In this document: piece after piece, positions 1 through 9,320 of the stretch
How positions within the stretch are numbered: the stretch's first letter is position 1
How the letters are laid out: every line of letters starts with the position of its first letter
From: Erythrobacter sp.
GTDB taxonomy: Bacteria > Pseudomonadota > Alphaproteobacteria > Sphingomonadales > Sphingomonadaceae
NCBI GenBank assembly: GCA_027311945.1
Contig: DAICXZ010000014.1
Coordinates: 62,001 to 126,000, forward strand
DNA length: 64,000 bases
Direction of reading: 5' to 3'
Translations under genes and position numbers: made by a program
Notes under the pieces: generated by a model
Database searches by the model: none
What the model was told of the DNA's origin: nothing
Seen by the model: the letters and a program-made list of their open reading frames with translations, nothing else

Positions 1-978
1 ACCCTGATCGTCACCCCGACCGACGCGCTGACGCTGACCGGCGGCCTGCGCTACACCGACGAGCACAAGGACTACACCTTCGTGCGCAAGCGGCTTGACG
101 GCACCACCGGCCCGGTTGGCTCGGGCGTCGAGAACCTCGACGGGCTGACCTCGGTCTATGACGGCGACCGCGTCGACTGGCGTCTGTCGGCCGACTATCG
201 TTTCAGCGATCAGGTGCTGGCCTATGTCACTGTGGGCACCGGCTTCAAGGGCGGCGGTGTCACCGCGCGACCGTTCCTGCCGCAGCACGCGATCCAGGGC
301 AGCTTCGATCCCGAAACCGTCACCTCCTACGAGTTCGGCCTCAAGACCGACCTGTTCGATCGGCGCCTGCGCCTCAACCTGGCGACGTTCTACAACGAAT
401 ATGCCGATATCCAGCTCGGCCTGTCGGACTGCTCGGACTATGGTGGTGGCCCCTGCGCGGTCATCGCCAATGCCGGCGACGGCAAGATCTGGGGCGCGGA
501 GCTTGAGCTCTTCGCAGAGCCTGTCGACGGCCTGACCATCGACACTTCGGCCAGCCTACTCGATTCGGAGTACAGCTCGATCGACGGTGCCGTCGGCAAC
601 AGCGTGACGCTTGACGATCCGATCGTCACGCCCGAGTTCCAGGCCAGCTTCGGCATCCAGTATCGCGCCGACCTCGGCACTGCCGGTTCGATCACTCCGC
701 GCCTCGACGTGGCCTATCGCGGCAGGCAGTTCGCCGGGCACGGGCTCGATGCGGTCGATACCGAGTTCCAGTATCTCGATGCCTACACGCTCGGCAGCGC
801 CCGTCTGACCTGGCGCAACGAACCGGAAGACCTGGCGATCTCGCTCGAGGTCACCAACCTGTTCGACGAGTACTACACGCCGAACAGGTTCGACGCCGTC
901 TATGGCTTCGCAGGCACTGCCTATGCCCAGGTGGGTGCGCCTCGCGAATGGCGCGTTTCGGTGAAGAAGGAATTCTAA
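1..978 (+). CDS. TonB-dependent receptor, C-terminal part (5' end outside window)
   Basis: The frame is open from base 1, so this is the 3' end of a gene entering from the left. The visible ~325 residues are alternating amphipathic strands of an outer-membrane beta-barrel. They include a GFKGGG motif and end in the C-terminal VKKEF, whose final Phe is the usual outer-membrane insertion signal. The C-terminal half closely resembles the next gene: both carry EPVDG, TLDDP, QYRADLG, LTWRNE and EVTNL blocks, so the two are tandem paralogues. The plug domain and TonB box are not visible. Substrate is unknown; the neighbouring oxidation and demethylation genes suggest an aromatic or similar organic compound (inference). 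Confidence 0.93.
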   Translation, partial: TLIVTPTDALTLTGGLRYTDEHKDYTFVRKRLDGTTGPVGSGVENLDGLTSVYDGDRVDWRLSADYRFSDQVLAYVTVGTGFKGGGVTARPFLPQHAIQGSFDPETVTSYEFGLKTDLFDRRLRLNLATFYNEYADIQLGLSDCSDYGGGPCAVIANAGDGKIWGAELELFAEPVDGLTIDTSASLLDSEYSSIDGAVGNSVTLDDPIVTPEFQASFGIQYRADLGTAGSITPRLDVAYRGRQFAGHGLDAVDTEFQYLDAYTLGSARLTWRNEPEDLAISLEVTNLFDEYYTPNRFDAVYGFAGTAYAQVGAPREWRVSVKKEF

Positions 979-1008
979 GGCGAATCTAGCCTTTTCGAAC
1001 CTGTTACG

Positions 1009-1042
1009 GGGGCGGTCTTCCTTGCGGAGGGCCGCCCCTTTT
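1009..1042 (+). terminator. Rho-independent terminator after first TonB receptor
   Basis: Left arm 1009-1017 (GGGGCGGTC) pairs with 1030-1038 (GGCCGCCCC), with one G-T pair, followed by TTTT at 1039-1042. It lies 31 bases past the stop codon and separates the two paralogous receptor genes into distinct transcripts. Confidence 0.8.
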
Positions 1043-1382
1043 CATTGGGGAAAGCGGCCCACCTTACCCGCCGTGCCAGCCGTTGCGAGGTGCGACAAAA
1101 GTGCAACGCTGTCACCGCTTCGCAATTGTCTGCCACAACGGTGGATTGACCATTGTGTCAAATCCATGCACCGGACAATTTCGTTACCTTGCTGAATCAA
1201 TTATGCTATACAGTATTAGCGTAACGCCGCATATTGGGGTCGCCGCCAATCCGCTGCCTGGGAACCAGGGGCGCTTGCGGCAGAAAAAAGCTAGAACGAG
1301 GTTGGCAATCCGCATCGAGAAAAGCGGAAAGCCGAAATGGGAGGGCTGCCCGTGCGGCCCGCGATATGGGAGGAGATACCTG
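1043..1382 (+). promoter_or_regulatory. Leader and promoter region of second TonB receptor
   Basis: This is 340 bases without a supported gene. The receptor frame stays open back to 1083, but that extension has no signal-peptide character and the strong ribosome site is at the downstream ATG. The stretch is AT-richer than its flanks. It holds an interrupted inverted repeat TTGACCATTGTGTCAA at 1146-1161 (TTGAC/GTCAA arms), a plausible regulator site, and an AT-rich segment around 1195-1220 that could contain a -10 element. The ribosome site GGAGGAGA lies just before 1383. Confidence 0.4.
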
Positions 1383-3878
1383 ATGAACACGCGTTTCAGA
1401 ACGCTTGCCTATGGCATGCCGCTGCTGGCACTGGGCCTTGCCCTACCTGCTCACGCACAGGACAATGACGAGGATGGCTCGCGCGCCAACAATGTCATCA
1501 TCGTTACCGCACAGTTCCGCGAACAGGCGCTGCAGGATACGCCGCTGGCGATCACTGCCGTCACCGCCGATCAGCTCGAAGCCAAGAGCCAGACCGACCT
1601 TGCCACCATCGCCGATTCAGCGCCCAACGTGCAGATCCGCCCGCAGACCGCAGCCTTCGGCCCTTCGGTCAGCGCTTCGATCCGCGGCATCGGCCAGACC
1701 GACTTCAACCCCGCTTACGAGCCGGGCGTCGGCATCTATATCGACGACATTTACTATCCGTCGCTGACCGGTGCCATCTTCGACACGCTTGACCTTGACC
1801 GGGTGGAAATCCTGCGCGGTCCGCAGGGCACGCTGTCGGGCCGCAACTCGATCGGTGGTGCGGTGAAGATGTATTCGCAGCTCCCCAGCGGCGAGACTTC
1901 GGGCTTCGTCGAGGCGGGCTACGGCATCCGCAACAAGATCACGCTGCGCGCCGGGGCCGAGTTCCCGCTCACCGATACGCTTTTCGCGCGCATCTCGGGC
2001 GTCTCGAAGCAGCAAGACGGTTATATCGACCAGCTCGACTTCGGCTGTGTTTACCCGGCTGGCGGCGGCGACACCTTCGTCAACAGCGCGGGCCAGACAG
2101 TCGAATACAACCCGGCTGGCGGCGAACCCCGCGTGGTAACGACCGACGACTGCCTCGTCGATAAGCTCGGTGGCGTCGGCTACCAGGCAGCGCGCGGCAT
2201 CCTGCGGTGGGAGCCGAGTGACAGCTTCGACTTCACGATCATCGCCGACTACACCAACGAAGATCGCACCGTCGGCGGCCAGGTGCTGGACGCTGTGTCG
2301 GCCAAGACGAGCTCCAATCTCTTGACGCCGGGGGGGCTTCCTTACGACGAGCGCTTTATCTGCGGCCCGTTCTGCAACTATCAGGTCGACGAACAGTCAG
2401 CCGGTACCTTCACCTTTGCCAATGGCAACACCCTGCCGCTCGCCGCCGTCAAGGGGTCGAACCGCACGACCTATCGCGGCTGGGGCCTGTCCGGTCAGGC
2501 GAACTGGGATCTGACCGAGAAGCTGCAGCTGGTCTCCATCACCGGCTACCGCGAATTCGATACCTACTTCGCGGCTGATGGCGATATCTCGCCCGCCCGC
2601 ACCGGCTACGGCATCAACAACCTGTCGAACTGGAGCTTCAGTCAGGAGCTGCGTCTCAACATCGAGGCAACCGAAAACATCTTCCTGACGCTCGGCGGCT
2701 ACTATTTCGAGCAGTCCTCGGTCTACGATTCGGTGCAGGATCTGCGGTACCTTCCGGCGTTCCTATATCCGCTGCAGTTCCGCCAGCCGGACACGGTCGA
2801 TGCCGACGCCAAGGCGGTGTTCGCAAACCTGGCCTGGGAAATCGTTCCCAACCTGAACCTCAACGCTGGCATCCGCTACACCGAGGAAACCAAGGATCAG
2901 CGCTACTTCCGCTACAATCTCGATGGCACGATCAACGGCTTCCTCGACCCCGTTGGCGTAGCCTACGGCGAAGGCTATGTCGGCGCCGACACGCAGGACT
3001 TCGACAACGACGGCAACGTTACCGAGGAAGTGCGCGCACTGACCGGGGGCGTCGCCAGCTATGCGGGCGATCAGATCGACTACCGTGTTGCTCTGGACTA
3101 TCGCTTCAGCGAGTCCTTCATGGCATATGCCTCAGTCTCGACCGGCTTCAAAGGCGGTGGTTCGAACCCGCGTCCGTTCAACGCATTCCAGCTGCTGCCG
3201 TTCGGCCCCGAAACGCTGACCGCTTACGAACTTGGCTTCAAGTCCGACTTTCTTGATCGCCGCGTTCGCCTGAACGTCTCGGCGTTCCTCAACAAGTACT
3301 CGGACATTCAGTCAGCCGTGTCTCCCTGCCCCGGTGTTCCGGCTGGTTATGAAAACCCGTCGGCCTGCCGCGTCAATCTCGGCAGCGCGGACATCAAGGG
3401 CGTCGAGCTGGAACTGTTCGCTGAGCCGGTCGACGGCTGGACCCTCGATGCGGCGCTCAGCCACATCGATTTCCAGTATACCGAGGTCAACGAAGCAGCT
3501 GGCGCAACGCTCGACGATCCGGGCACGGGCATGCCGCCGTGGAAGGCTTCGATCGGCACGCAGTATCGGGCCGATCTGGGCTCGGCCGGCTCGCTCACAC
3601 CGCGTCTTGACGTGCAATACCAGGATGAGACCTTCGCCGGCTTCCAGGGAACCGGCGCCAACCGCCTGGTCCAGACCCTGCCCAGCTTCACGACGGCCAA
3701 TGCCCGCCTGACCTGGCGCAACGAAGGGGATGACCTGTCGGTGGCCCTCGAAGTGACCAACCTGACCGACGAATACTACATCTATTCGAGCTTCGATCAG
3801 CGCAACAACAACGGTGGGCGCATCGTGTCCCCGGCGCGTCCGCGCGAATGGGCGGTGACGGTGAAGAAGGAATTCTAA
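1383..3878 (+). CDS. TonB-dependent receptor
   Basis: 831-residue outer-membrane receptor for active uptake energised by TonB-ExbBD. It has a Sec signal peptide of about 25 residues ending AHAQ. A TonB-box-like segment (NNVIIVTAQ) follows, then the plug domain with the typical RVEILRGPQGTLSGRNSIGGAV block, then a 22-strand-type barrel ending VKKEF. The ATG at 1383 is chosen because it starts the signal peptide and has a good GGAGGAGA site. It is a paralogue of the preceding truncated gene, with near-identical blocks in the last 250 residues. A strong terminator follows, so it is monocistronic. The ligand is not evident; location beside PQQ-dehydrogenase and O-demethylase genes suggests the substrate of that pathway. 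Confidence 0.95.
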   Translation: MNTRFRTLAYGMPLLALGLALPAHAQDNDEDGSRANNVIIVTAQFREQALQDTPLAITAVTADQLEAKSQTDLATIADSAPNVQIRPQTAAFGPSVSASIRGIGQTDFNPAYEPGVGIYIDDIYYPSLTGAIFDTLDLDRVEILRGPQGTLSGRNSIGGAVKMYSQLPSGETSGFVEAGYGIRNKITLRAGAEFPLTDTLFARISGVSKQQDGYIDQLDFGCVYPAGGGDTFVNSAGQTVEYNPAGGEPRVVTTDDCLVDKLGGVGYQAARGILRWEPSDSFDFTIIADYTNEDRTVGGQVLDAVSAKTSSNLLTPGGLPYDERFICGPFCNYQVDEQSAGTFTFANGNTLPLAAVKGSNRTTYRGWGLSGQANWDLTEKLQLVSITGYREFDTYFAADGDISPARTGYGINNLSNWSFSQELRLNIEATENIFLTLGGYYFEQSSVYDSVQDLRYLPAFLYPLQFRQPDTVDADAKAVFANLAWEIVPNLNLNAGIRYTEETKDQRYFRYNLDGTINGFLDPVGVAYGEGYVGADTQDFDNDGNVTEEVRALTGGVASYAGDQIDYRVALDYRFSESFMAYASVSTGFKGGGSNPRPFNAFQLLPFGPETLTAYELGFKSDFLDRRVRLNVSAFLNKYSDIQSAVSPCPGVPAGYENPSACRVNLGSADIKGVELELFAEPVDGWTLDAALSHIDFQYTEVNEAAGATLDDPGTGMPPWKASIGTQYRADLGSAGSLTPRLDVQYQDETFAGFQGTGANRLVQTLPSFTTANARLTWRNEGDDLSVALEVTNLTDEYYIYSSFDQRNNNGGRIVSPARPREWAVTVKKEF

Positions 3879-3925
3879 GCCGGCAGTATCGGGCGCCGGG
3901 CCTTCGGGTCCGGCGCTTACAAATT

Positions 3926-3962
3926 GGGGCGGCTTCCACATCCGGAAGCCGCCCCCTTTTTT
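3926..3962 (+). terminator. Strong Rho-independent terminator after second TonB receptor
   Basis: Perfect 12-base arms at 3926-3937 (GGGGCGGCTTCC) and 3944-3955 with a 6-base loop, followed by a T run to 3962. It also lies just past the end of the convergent gene on the minus strand, so it separates the two transcripts. Confidence 0.93.
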
Positions 3963-3986
3963 ATCAGCGCAAGCTGGCCGTTCGGC

Positions 3987-5105
3987 TCAGCCCCACACTT
4001 CCTTCGCCACCTCGATGCACAGCGCGATCTTGTCGGCCTGCTGCTGGGTCGAGATGTCGTTGCCGTGCACGGTGCTGGCAAAGCCGCACTGCGGGCTGAG
4101 CGCCAGCTGGTCGAGTGAGGCATATTTGGTCGCCTCGTCGATCCGGCGCTTGATATCGTCCTTCGTTTCGAGGTCGCCGAGCTTCGTAGTGACCAGCCCA
4201 AGCACCACCACCTTGCCCTTGGGCAGGAAGCGCAGCGGGGCAAAGTCGCCCGAACGCGGATCGTCGTATTCGAGGAAGAAGGCGTCGATATCGAGTTCGT
4301 TGAACATGATCTCCGCCACCGGCTCATAGCCGCCCTCGGCCGCCCACGAGCTGCGGAAGTTGCCGCGGCACAGGTGAATGGCGCGCAGCATGTCGGCAGG
4401 GGCCGAGGCAAAGCTGTCGTTGATCAGCTTGGCATACTGGCGTGTGGTGGCATCGGGATCGAGCCCACGCTTGGCCGCATCGGCGCGCTGTTCGTCGTCG
4501 CACAGATAGGCAAGGTTGGTGTCGTCCATCTGGATGTAACGGCACCCGGCAGCGGCGAGCGAATCGACCTCGGCGCGGTAGGCGGCGGCGACATCGGCGT
4601 AGAACTCGTCCATCTCGGGGTAGACGTCCTCGGGGATGCCCGCACGCCCGGCGCGGAAGTGCAGCATGGTGGGAGAAGGGATCGACACCTTGGGCACGGC
4701 TCCCGGCGCAGAAACCTGGCTGGCGAGGAACTGGTAGTCGGCCAGCTGGATCGGGGCCTGATGCGCGATCTTGCCCGTGACCACCATTACCGGCGGAGCG
4801 AACGAAACATCCTTGCCGGCATCGTTCTTGAACGCCTTCTTGAGGCCGCCGCGCTCTTCCACGCCCGCCAGCTTCAGCAAGAAGTCGGTGTGGAAGAAGT
4901 AGCGCCGGAACTCGCCATCGGTGATGGCCTTGAGGCCGAGGCCCTCCTGCCATTTCACGAGATCGGCAATGGCGGCATCCTCCACCTTGCGCAGTTCTTC
5001 GTAAGAGATGTTGTCGGCGGCGCGATGCTCACGCGCCTCGAGAACGGATTGCGGACGCAGGAAGGAGCCGACGTGATCGGCACGCAGGGGCAATTGTCTG
5101 GTCAT
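3987..5105 (-). CDS. MetE C-terminal-like methyltransferase (short cobalamin-independent methionine synthase family)
   Basis: 372 residues, matching only the catalytic C-terminal barrel of MetE; the N-terminal MetE half is absent, as in the YxjG/YxjH and core-MetE type. Zinc ligands expected of the family are visible: His244-x-Cys246 (IHLCRGN), Glu279 (FLEYD) and Cys340 (SPQCGF). The ATG at 5105 is chosen because the family N-terminus (LRADHVGSFLRP) follows directly; the upstream extension has no such match. The family transfers a methyl group to homocysteine or a similar thiol; the donor of short forms varies and is unknown here. I see no MesX (DUF1852) partner, so assignment as MesD is not supported. 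Proximity to a LigM-like demethylase, which makes methyl-THF, is suggestive. Confidence 0.85.
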   Translation of the reverse strand: MTRQLPLRADHVGSFLRPQSVLEAREHRAADNISYEELRKVEDAAIADLVKWQEGLGLKAITDGEFRRYFFHTDFLLKLAGVEERGGLKKAFKNDAGKDVSFAPPVMVVTGKIAHQAPIQLADYQFLASQVSAPGAVPKVSIPSPTMLHFRAGRAGIPEDVYPEMDEFYADVAAAYRAEVDSLAAAGCRYIQMDDTNLAYLCDDEQRADAAKRGLDPDATTRQYAKLINDSFASAPADMLRAIHLCRGNFRSSWAAEGGYEPVAEIMFNELDIDAFFLEYDDPRSGDFAPLRFLPKGKVVVLGLVTTKLGDLETKDDIKRRIDEATKYASLDQLALSPQCGFASTVHGNDISTQQQADKIALCIEVAKEVWG

Positions 5106-5366
5106 GTGTGTGGTCCTGTCTTGGCTATATGCGAATGATGCAAAGCCAGGGTCATAACGCGGGCTCGCGCTCGACTGACACACGACTGATGCCGCGTTGC
5201 GAGAGATTGCGCAAGCGCGTTTGATCAGACCGCCCCCGACCGAAGATTTGCACGTTCGCCCAAACCGTCACTTGACCCCTCAGGTGGCACGACTGTAACT
5301 CCTCCGGGTGTTTCGCGCCCGGATCGGAAGAACCGGCCGGCGCGGCGCGCGCAAGGAGAGGGAAAA

Positions 5367-7490
5367 ATGCATCTGGTGAAAGCCGCTTCGGGCGCCGTGC
5401 TGGCGCTGGTCCTGTCAGCCTGTTCGGTGGCCGACAACGCTGGTGGCGTGACCACCGAGATGCTGGTGAACGCGGCAAGCGACAATGCCGACTGGCTCAC
5501 TTACGGCCGCGACTATGCCGAGCAGCGTTATAGCCCGCTCGACCAGATCAACCTCGAAAACGTGGGCGAACTGGGCCTCGCTTGGCACGCCGACATGGAC
5601 ACCGCGCGCGGCCAGGAAGCCACTCCGCTGGTGATCGACGGCAAGATCTACGTCACCACCGCCTGGAGCAAGGTGAAGGCTTACAACGCCGCCACCGGCG
5701 AACCGCTATGGGACTACGATCCGCAGGTGCCGGGCGAAACGGCGGTGAAAGCCTGCTGCGATGTCGTCAACCGCGGCCTCGCTGCTTATGGCGACAAGCT
5801 CTACCTTGGCACGCTCGATGGCCGCCTCGTCGCGCTGGACCGCGAAACGGGCAAGGAAGTGTGGTCGAAGGTTACGGTCGACCAGTCGAAGCCCTACACC
5901 ATCACCGGCGCACCGCGCGTGGTGGCGGGCAAGGTCATCATCGGCAATGGCGGCGCCGAATATGGCGTGCGCGGCTATGTCACCGCCTACGATGCTGAAA
6001 GCGGCGATCAGGCCTGGCGCTTCTATGTCGTGCCCGGCGGCCCCGAGGAAGAAGGCACGGAACCCGAATATCTCGCCAAGGCACGCGAAACGTGGAACGG
6101 CGAATGGTGGAAGCTGGGCGGCGGCGGCACCGTGTGGGATTCGATGGCCTACGACCCCGAGCTTGACCTGCTATATATCGGCACCGGCAACGGCAGCCCG
6201 TGGAATCAGGCCTATCGCAGCCCCGGCGGCGGCGACAACCTGTACCTCTCCAGCATCGTGGCCGTGCGCCCCGAAACCGGCGAATATGTCTGGCACTACC
6301 AGACCACTCCCGGAGAGACCTGGGACTTCACCGCCACCCAGCACATCATGCTGGCCGATCTCGAGATCGACGGGCGGACCCGCAAGGTGCTGATGCAGGC
6401 GCCGAAGAACGGTTTCTTCTACGTCATCGACCGCGAAACCGGCGAGCTGATCAGCGCCGACAACTACGTGCCGCAGAACTGGACCACCGGCATCGACATG
6501 ACCACCGGGCGTCCGATCGAAGTGGCCGAGGCACGCTACGACAAAACCGGCAAGCCCTTCGTTTCGACTCCCGGTGCGGGCGGCGCACACTCGTGGCACC
6601 CGATGGCATTCAGCCCCAGTGACGGTCTGGTCTACATTCCGGTGATCGAGGCGGCCTTCCCCTATTTCCCCGAGGCCAACTGGAAGCCCGATGCCAAGCG
6701 CGGGTTCAATGTGGGCATCGATCAGGCAGCCGGGGGCATGCCCGCCGTCGAAGCCGTGCGTGAAGGCGCAGCGGCAAGCACAAAAGGCGCGTTGATCGCC
6801 TGGGACCCGGTGACGCAGACCGAGCGCTGGCGCGTGCAGTATCCCGGCCCGTGGAACGGCGGTTTGCTCGCCACCGGCGGCGGTTTGCTGTTTCAGGGCA
6901 CTGCGGCGGGTCAGTTCAAGGCCTACAGCGCCTCCGACGGCTCCGAAAAATGGAGCTTTGCCGCGCAGACCGGCGTGATTGCTCCGCCGATCACCTATTC
7001 GATCGACGGCGAGCAGTATGTCGCGGTGATGGCGGGCTGGGGCGGCATCTGGGCGCTCGCGCCCGGCGGCATCCTCAACGAGACGAGCGGCCCGGTGCCC
7101 AACATCTCGCGGCTGCTGGTGTTCAAGCTCGGCGGCACCGACAAGCTGCCCGATGCGCCGCCGCTGGTGCGCCGTCCGCTCGATCCGCCTGCCTTTACGG
7201 GCGATCCGGCGAAACTCACGCAGGCAACCTACGACTATGGCCGTTACTGCGGCGCGTGCCACGGCGATGCGGTGATCGGCTCCACCGTGCTGCCGGACCT
7301 AAGGCGATCAGCGGTGCTGAACAGCGCTGAATCGTGGCAGATGATCGTCCACGACGGAGCGCTGGAGCAGAACGGGATGGTCAGCTTTGCCGATAGCCTG
7401 TCGAAGGAGCGCATCGAGGGCATCCGCCAATACGTGATCTTCCGCGCCAACCAGGACAAGCAAATGGGCGGCATCGGCGCGCAGGAGTAG
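5367..7490 (+). CDS. Lipoprotein-type quinohaemoprotein (PQQ, cytochrome c) alcohol dehydrogenase
   Basis: 707-residue periplasmic type II alcohol dehydrogenase. The N-terminus is a lipoprotein signal with lipobox LSAC near residue 19, so the enzyme is probably membrane-anchored rather than freely soluble. An eight-bladed PQQ propeller follows, with vicinal cysteines Cys130-Cys131, the catalytic-base segment ETWDFTATQ (Asp320) and the conserved APKNGFFYVIDR block. The C-terminal cytochrome c domain has haem motif CGACH at 628-632 and likely Met ligand in NGMVSF. The reaction is oxidation of primary or aromatic alcohols to aldehydes, with electrons passed through haem to the respiratory chain. 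AAGGAGAG precedes the ATG. An aldehyde dehydrogenase follows, a logical next step. No PQQ biosynthesis genes are present in the window. Confidence 0.93.
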   Translation: MHLVKAASGAVLALVLSACSVADNAGGVTTEMLVNAASDNADWLTYGRDYAEQRYSPLDQINLENVGELGLAWHADMDTARGQEATPLVIDGKIYVTTAWSKVKAYNAATGEPLWDYDPQVPGETAVKACCDVVNRGLAAYGDKLYLGTLDGRLVALDRETGKEVWSKVTVDQSKPYTITGAPRVVAGKVIIGNGGAEYGVRGYVTAYDAESGDQAWRFYVVPGGPEEEGTEPEYLAKARETWNGEWWKLGGGGTVWDSMAYDPELDLLYIGTGNGSPWNQAYRSPGGGDNLYLSSIVAVRPETGEYVWHYQTTPGETWDFTATQHIMLADLEIDGRTRKVLMQAPKNGFFYVIDRETGELISADNYVPQNWTTGIDMTTGRPIEVAEARYDKTGKPFVSTPGAGGAHSWHPMAFSPSDGLVYIPVIEAAFPYFPEANWKPDAKRGFNVGIDQAAGGMPAVEAVREGAAASTKGALIAWDPVTQTERWRVQYPGPWNGGLLATGGGLLFQGTAAGQFKAYSASDGSEKWSFAAQTGVIAPPITYSIDGEQYVAVMAGWGGIWALAPGGILNETSGPVPNISRLLVFKLGGTDKLPDAPPLVRRPLDPPAFTGDPAKLTQATYDYGRYCGACHGDAVIGSTVLPDLRRSAVLNSAESWQMIVHDGALEQNGMVSFADSLSKERIEGIRQYVIFRANQDKQMGGIGAQE

Positions 7491-7653
7491 CCTGCCGCAT
7501 GTGGCGGGTAGAGGCTCGACTCGCCGCATGCAGCATACTAACGAGCGTTATGATTTCGGCGCGCTGGTGGAATGCTCTCCATCGCGTTGCTATCTAATAT
7601 GCATCTTGAATCGGGCCCCGGCTCGAGTCGCTATGGGAAAGGAGAGAATTCTC

Positions 7654-9165
7654 ATGAACGAAGTCACTGCCATCGACCGCACCCAGCGGGAATATTCGGA
7701 CGCCGTGAAGAAGGCGCTTGCCCGCGCGCCCCAGCTCTACATCAATGGTGAATGGGTCGACAGCACCGGCGATGCCACCATCGATGTCGAAGACCCGTCC
7801 TCCGGCAAGGTCATCTCGAAGATCGTCGAGGCGACCGACAAGGACGTAGATCGCGCTGTTGCCGCCGCCCGCACCGCCTTCGACGACCGCCGCTGGCGCG
7901 ACATGCCGCCGGTCGCGCGCGAAAAGATCATGCACAAGATCGCCGACCTGATCCTCGCCCATGCCGACGAGCTGGCCGAGCTGGAAGCGATCGACGTGGG
8001 CAAGCCCAAGGGCATGGCCGCTGCGGTGGACGTGCCCGGCGCTGCTGCGCACTTCACCTACATGGCAGGCTGGGCCGGCAAGATCGGCGGCGAAACGCAG
8101 GCCCCTTATTCGATGCCGGGCGGCATGATGTTCGCCTATACGCTGAAGGAGCCGGTTGGCGTCTGCGCGCAGATCGTGCCGTGGAATTTCCCGCTGCTGA
8201 TGGCCTGCCTCAAGATCGCTCCGGCGCTGGCCGCAGGCTGCACCACGGTGCTCAAACCCGCCGAGCAGACCAGCCTCACCGCGCTGCGTCTGGCTGAGCT
8301 GATCCACGAAGCCGGTGTGCCCGCTGGCGTGGTCAACATCATCACCGGCTATGGCCACACCGGCGGCGACCGAATGGTCAAGCACCCCGATGTCGACAAG
8401 GTCGCCTTCACCGGTTCGACCGAGATCGGCAAGCTGATCAACCGCAACGCCACCGAAACGCTCAAGCACGTGACGCTCGAACTGGGCGGCAAGAGCCCGG
8501 TCGTGGTCATGCCCGATGTCGATGTCGCCGAAACCGCGCCGGGCGTTGCGGGGGCGATCTTCTTCAACTCTGGCCAGGTCTGCGTCGCCGGTTCGCGCCT
8601 CTATGCGCACAAGTCGGTGTTCGACAAGGTCATCGAAGGCATGGCCGAAACCGCCGACTTCTGGGCACCGCGCCCCTCGCTCGATCCCAATGCCCACATG
8701 GGCCCGGTGGTCTCGTCCGAGCAGTTCGACCGCGTGATGGGCTACATCGACGCGGGCAAGCGTGACGGTGCCTCGGTGGTCATGGGCGGCGACAGCCCGG
8801 GCGGTGACGGCTACTACGTCAACCCGACCATCCTCACCGATGTGAACCCGCAGATGAGCGTAGTGCGCGAGGAAATCTTCGGGCCGGTCGTCGTGGCCCA
8901 GCGCTTTGAAGACCTCGACGAAGTGGTGAAAGACGCCAACAACACGCAGTATGGCCTCGCTGCCGGCGTGTGGACCAAGAACGTTTCGGCTGCACACCAG
9001 ATCGCCAGCCGCCTTCAGGCGGGCACGGTGTGGGTGAACTGCCACGCCATGATCGACCCGGCGCTGCCCTTCGGCGGCTACAAGGAATCGGGCGTCGGCC
9101 ACGAGCAGGGCCGCCTGGGCCTCGAAGCCTACCTCGAGACCAAGTCGGTGCTGATGAAGCTCTGA
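7654..9165 (+). CDS. NAD(P)-dependent aldehyde dehydrogenase
   Basis: 503 residues, full-length ALDH superfamily. Catalytic Cys310 lies in FNSGQVCVAGSR and general-base Glu276 in LELGGKSP; the cofactor segment PWNFPLLMA and the FTGSTEIG loop are present. The frame is open further upstream, but ATG 7654 has a GGAAAGGAGAGAA site and begins where family proteins begin. It oxidises an aldehyde to the acid in the cytoplasm and sits 163 bases after the PQQ alcohol dehydrogenase, suggesting sequential alcohol-aldehyde-acid oxidation. The closest family type appears to be the betaine/phenylacetaldehyde/aromatic aldehyde group, but the substrate cannot be read from sequence. Confidence 0.93.
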   Translation: MNEVTAIDRTQREYSDAVKKALARAPQLYINGEWVDSTGDATIDVEDPSSGKVISKIVEATDKDVDRAVAAARTAFDDRRWRDMPPVAREKIMHKIADLILAHADELAELEAIDVGKPKGMAAAVDVPGAAAHFTYMAGWAGKIGGETQAPYSMPGGMMFAYTLKEPVGVCAQIVPWNFPLLMACLKIAPALAAGCTTVLKPAEQTSLTALRLAELIHEAGVPAGVVNIITGYGHTGGDRMVKHPDVDKVAFTGSTEIGKLINRNATETLKHVTLELGGKSPVVVMPDVDVAETAPGVAGAIFFNSGQVCVAGSRLYAHKSVFDKVIEGMAETADFWAPRPSLDPNAHMGPVVSSEQFDRVMGYIDAGKRDGASVVMGGDSPGGDGYYVNPTILTDVNPQMSVVREEIFGPVVVAQRFEDLDEVVKDANNTQYGLAAGVWTKNVSAAHQIASRLQAGTVWVNCHAMIDPALPFGGYKESGVGHEQGRLGLEAYLETKSVLMKL

Positions 9166-9182
9166 TTTCTCGCAAACGGGAC

Positions 9183-9201
9183 GGGGAGCCACGCGCTCCC
9201 C
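9183..9201 (+). terminator. Stem-loop after aldehyde dehydrogenase
   Basis: Perfect 7-base arms GGGGAGC (9183-9189) and GCTCCCC (9195-9201), 17 bases past the stop codon. There is no clear T run, so termination activity is uncertain. Confidence 0.4.
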
Positions 9202-9212
9202 TCCATTGCCGC

Positions 9213-9244
9213 TCGTGCTGAGCTTGTCGAAGTACCGCTTTTTC
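9213..9244 (+). repeat. Dispersed intergenic repeat, copy 1
   Basis: The core TGAGCTTGTCGAAGTACCGC closely matches TGAGCCTGTCGAAGGGCCGC at 36022-36044, in the same orientation and also followed by a T run. It contains the small palindromic CTTGTCGAAG core typical of a short interspersed element common in this lineage. Confidence 0.6.
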
Positions 9245-9320
9245 TTCTAGCCTAGGCAGAAGTGGAAGTTCGGTCCTCGAAAGGCCCAGGCCGAGCGGTT
9301 TTCTTTTACCGGGAAGAGTG

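Noticed and set aside
1083-1382. Upstream 100-residue extension of the second TonB receptor
   Set aside because: The extension lacks any receptor similarity and would bury the signal peptide; ATG 1383 has a strong ribosome site.
7594-9192. 532-residue minus-strand frame opposite aldehyde dehydrogenase
   Set aside because: Antisense frame kept open by GC bias; no domain and directly opposes a clear ALDH.
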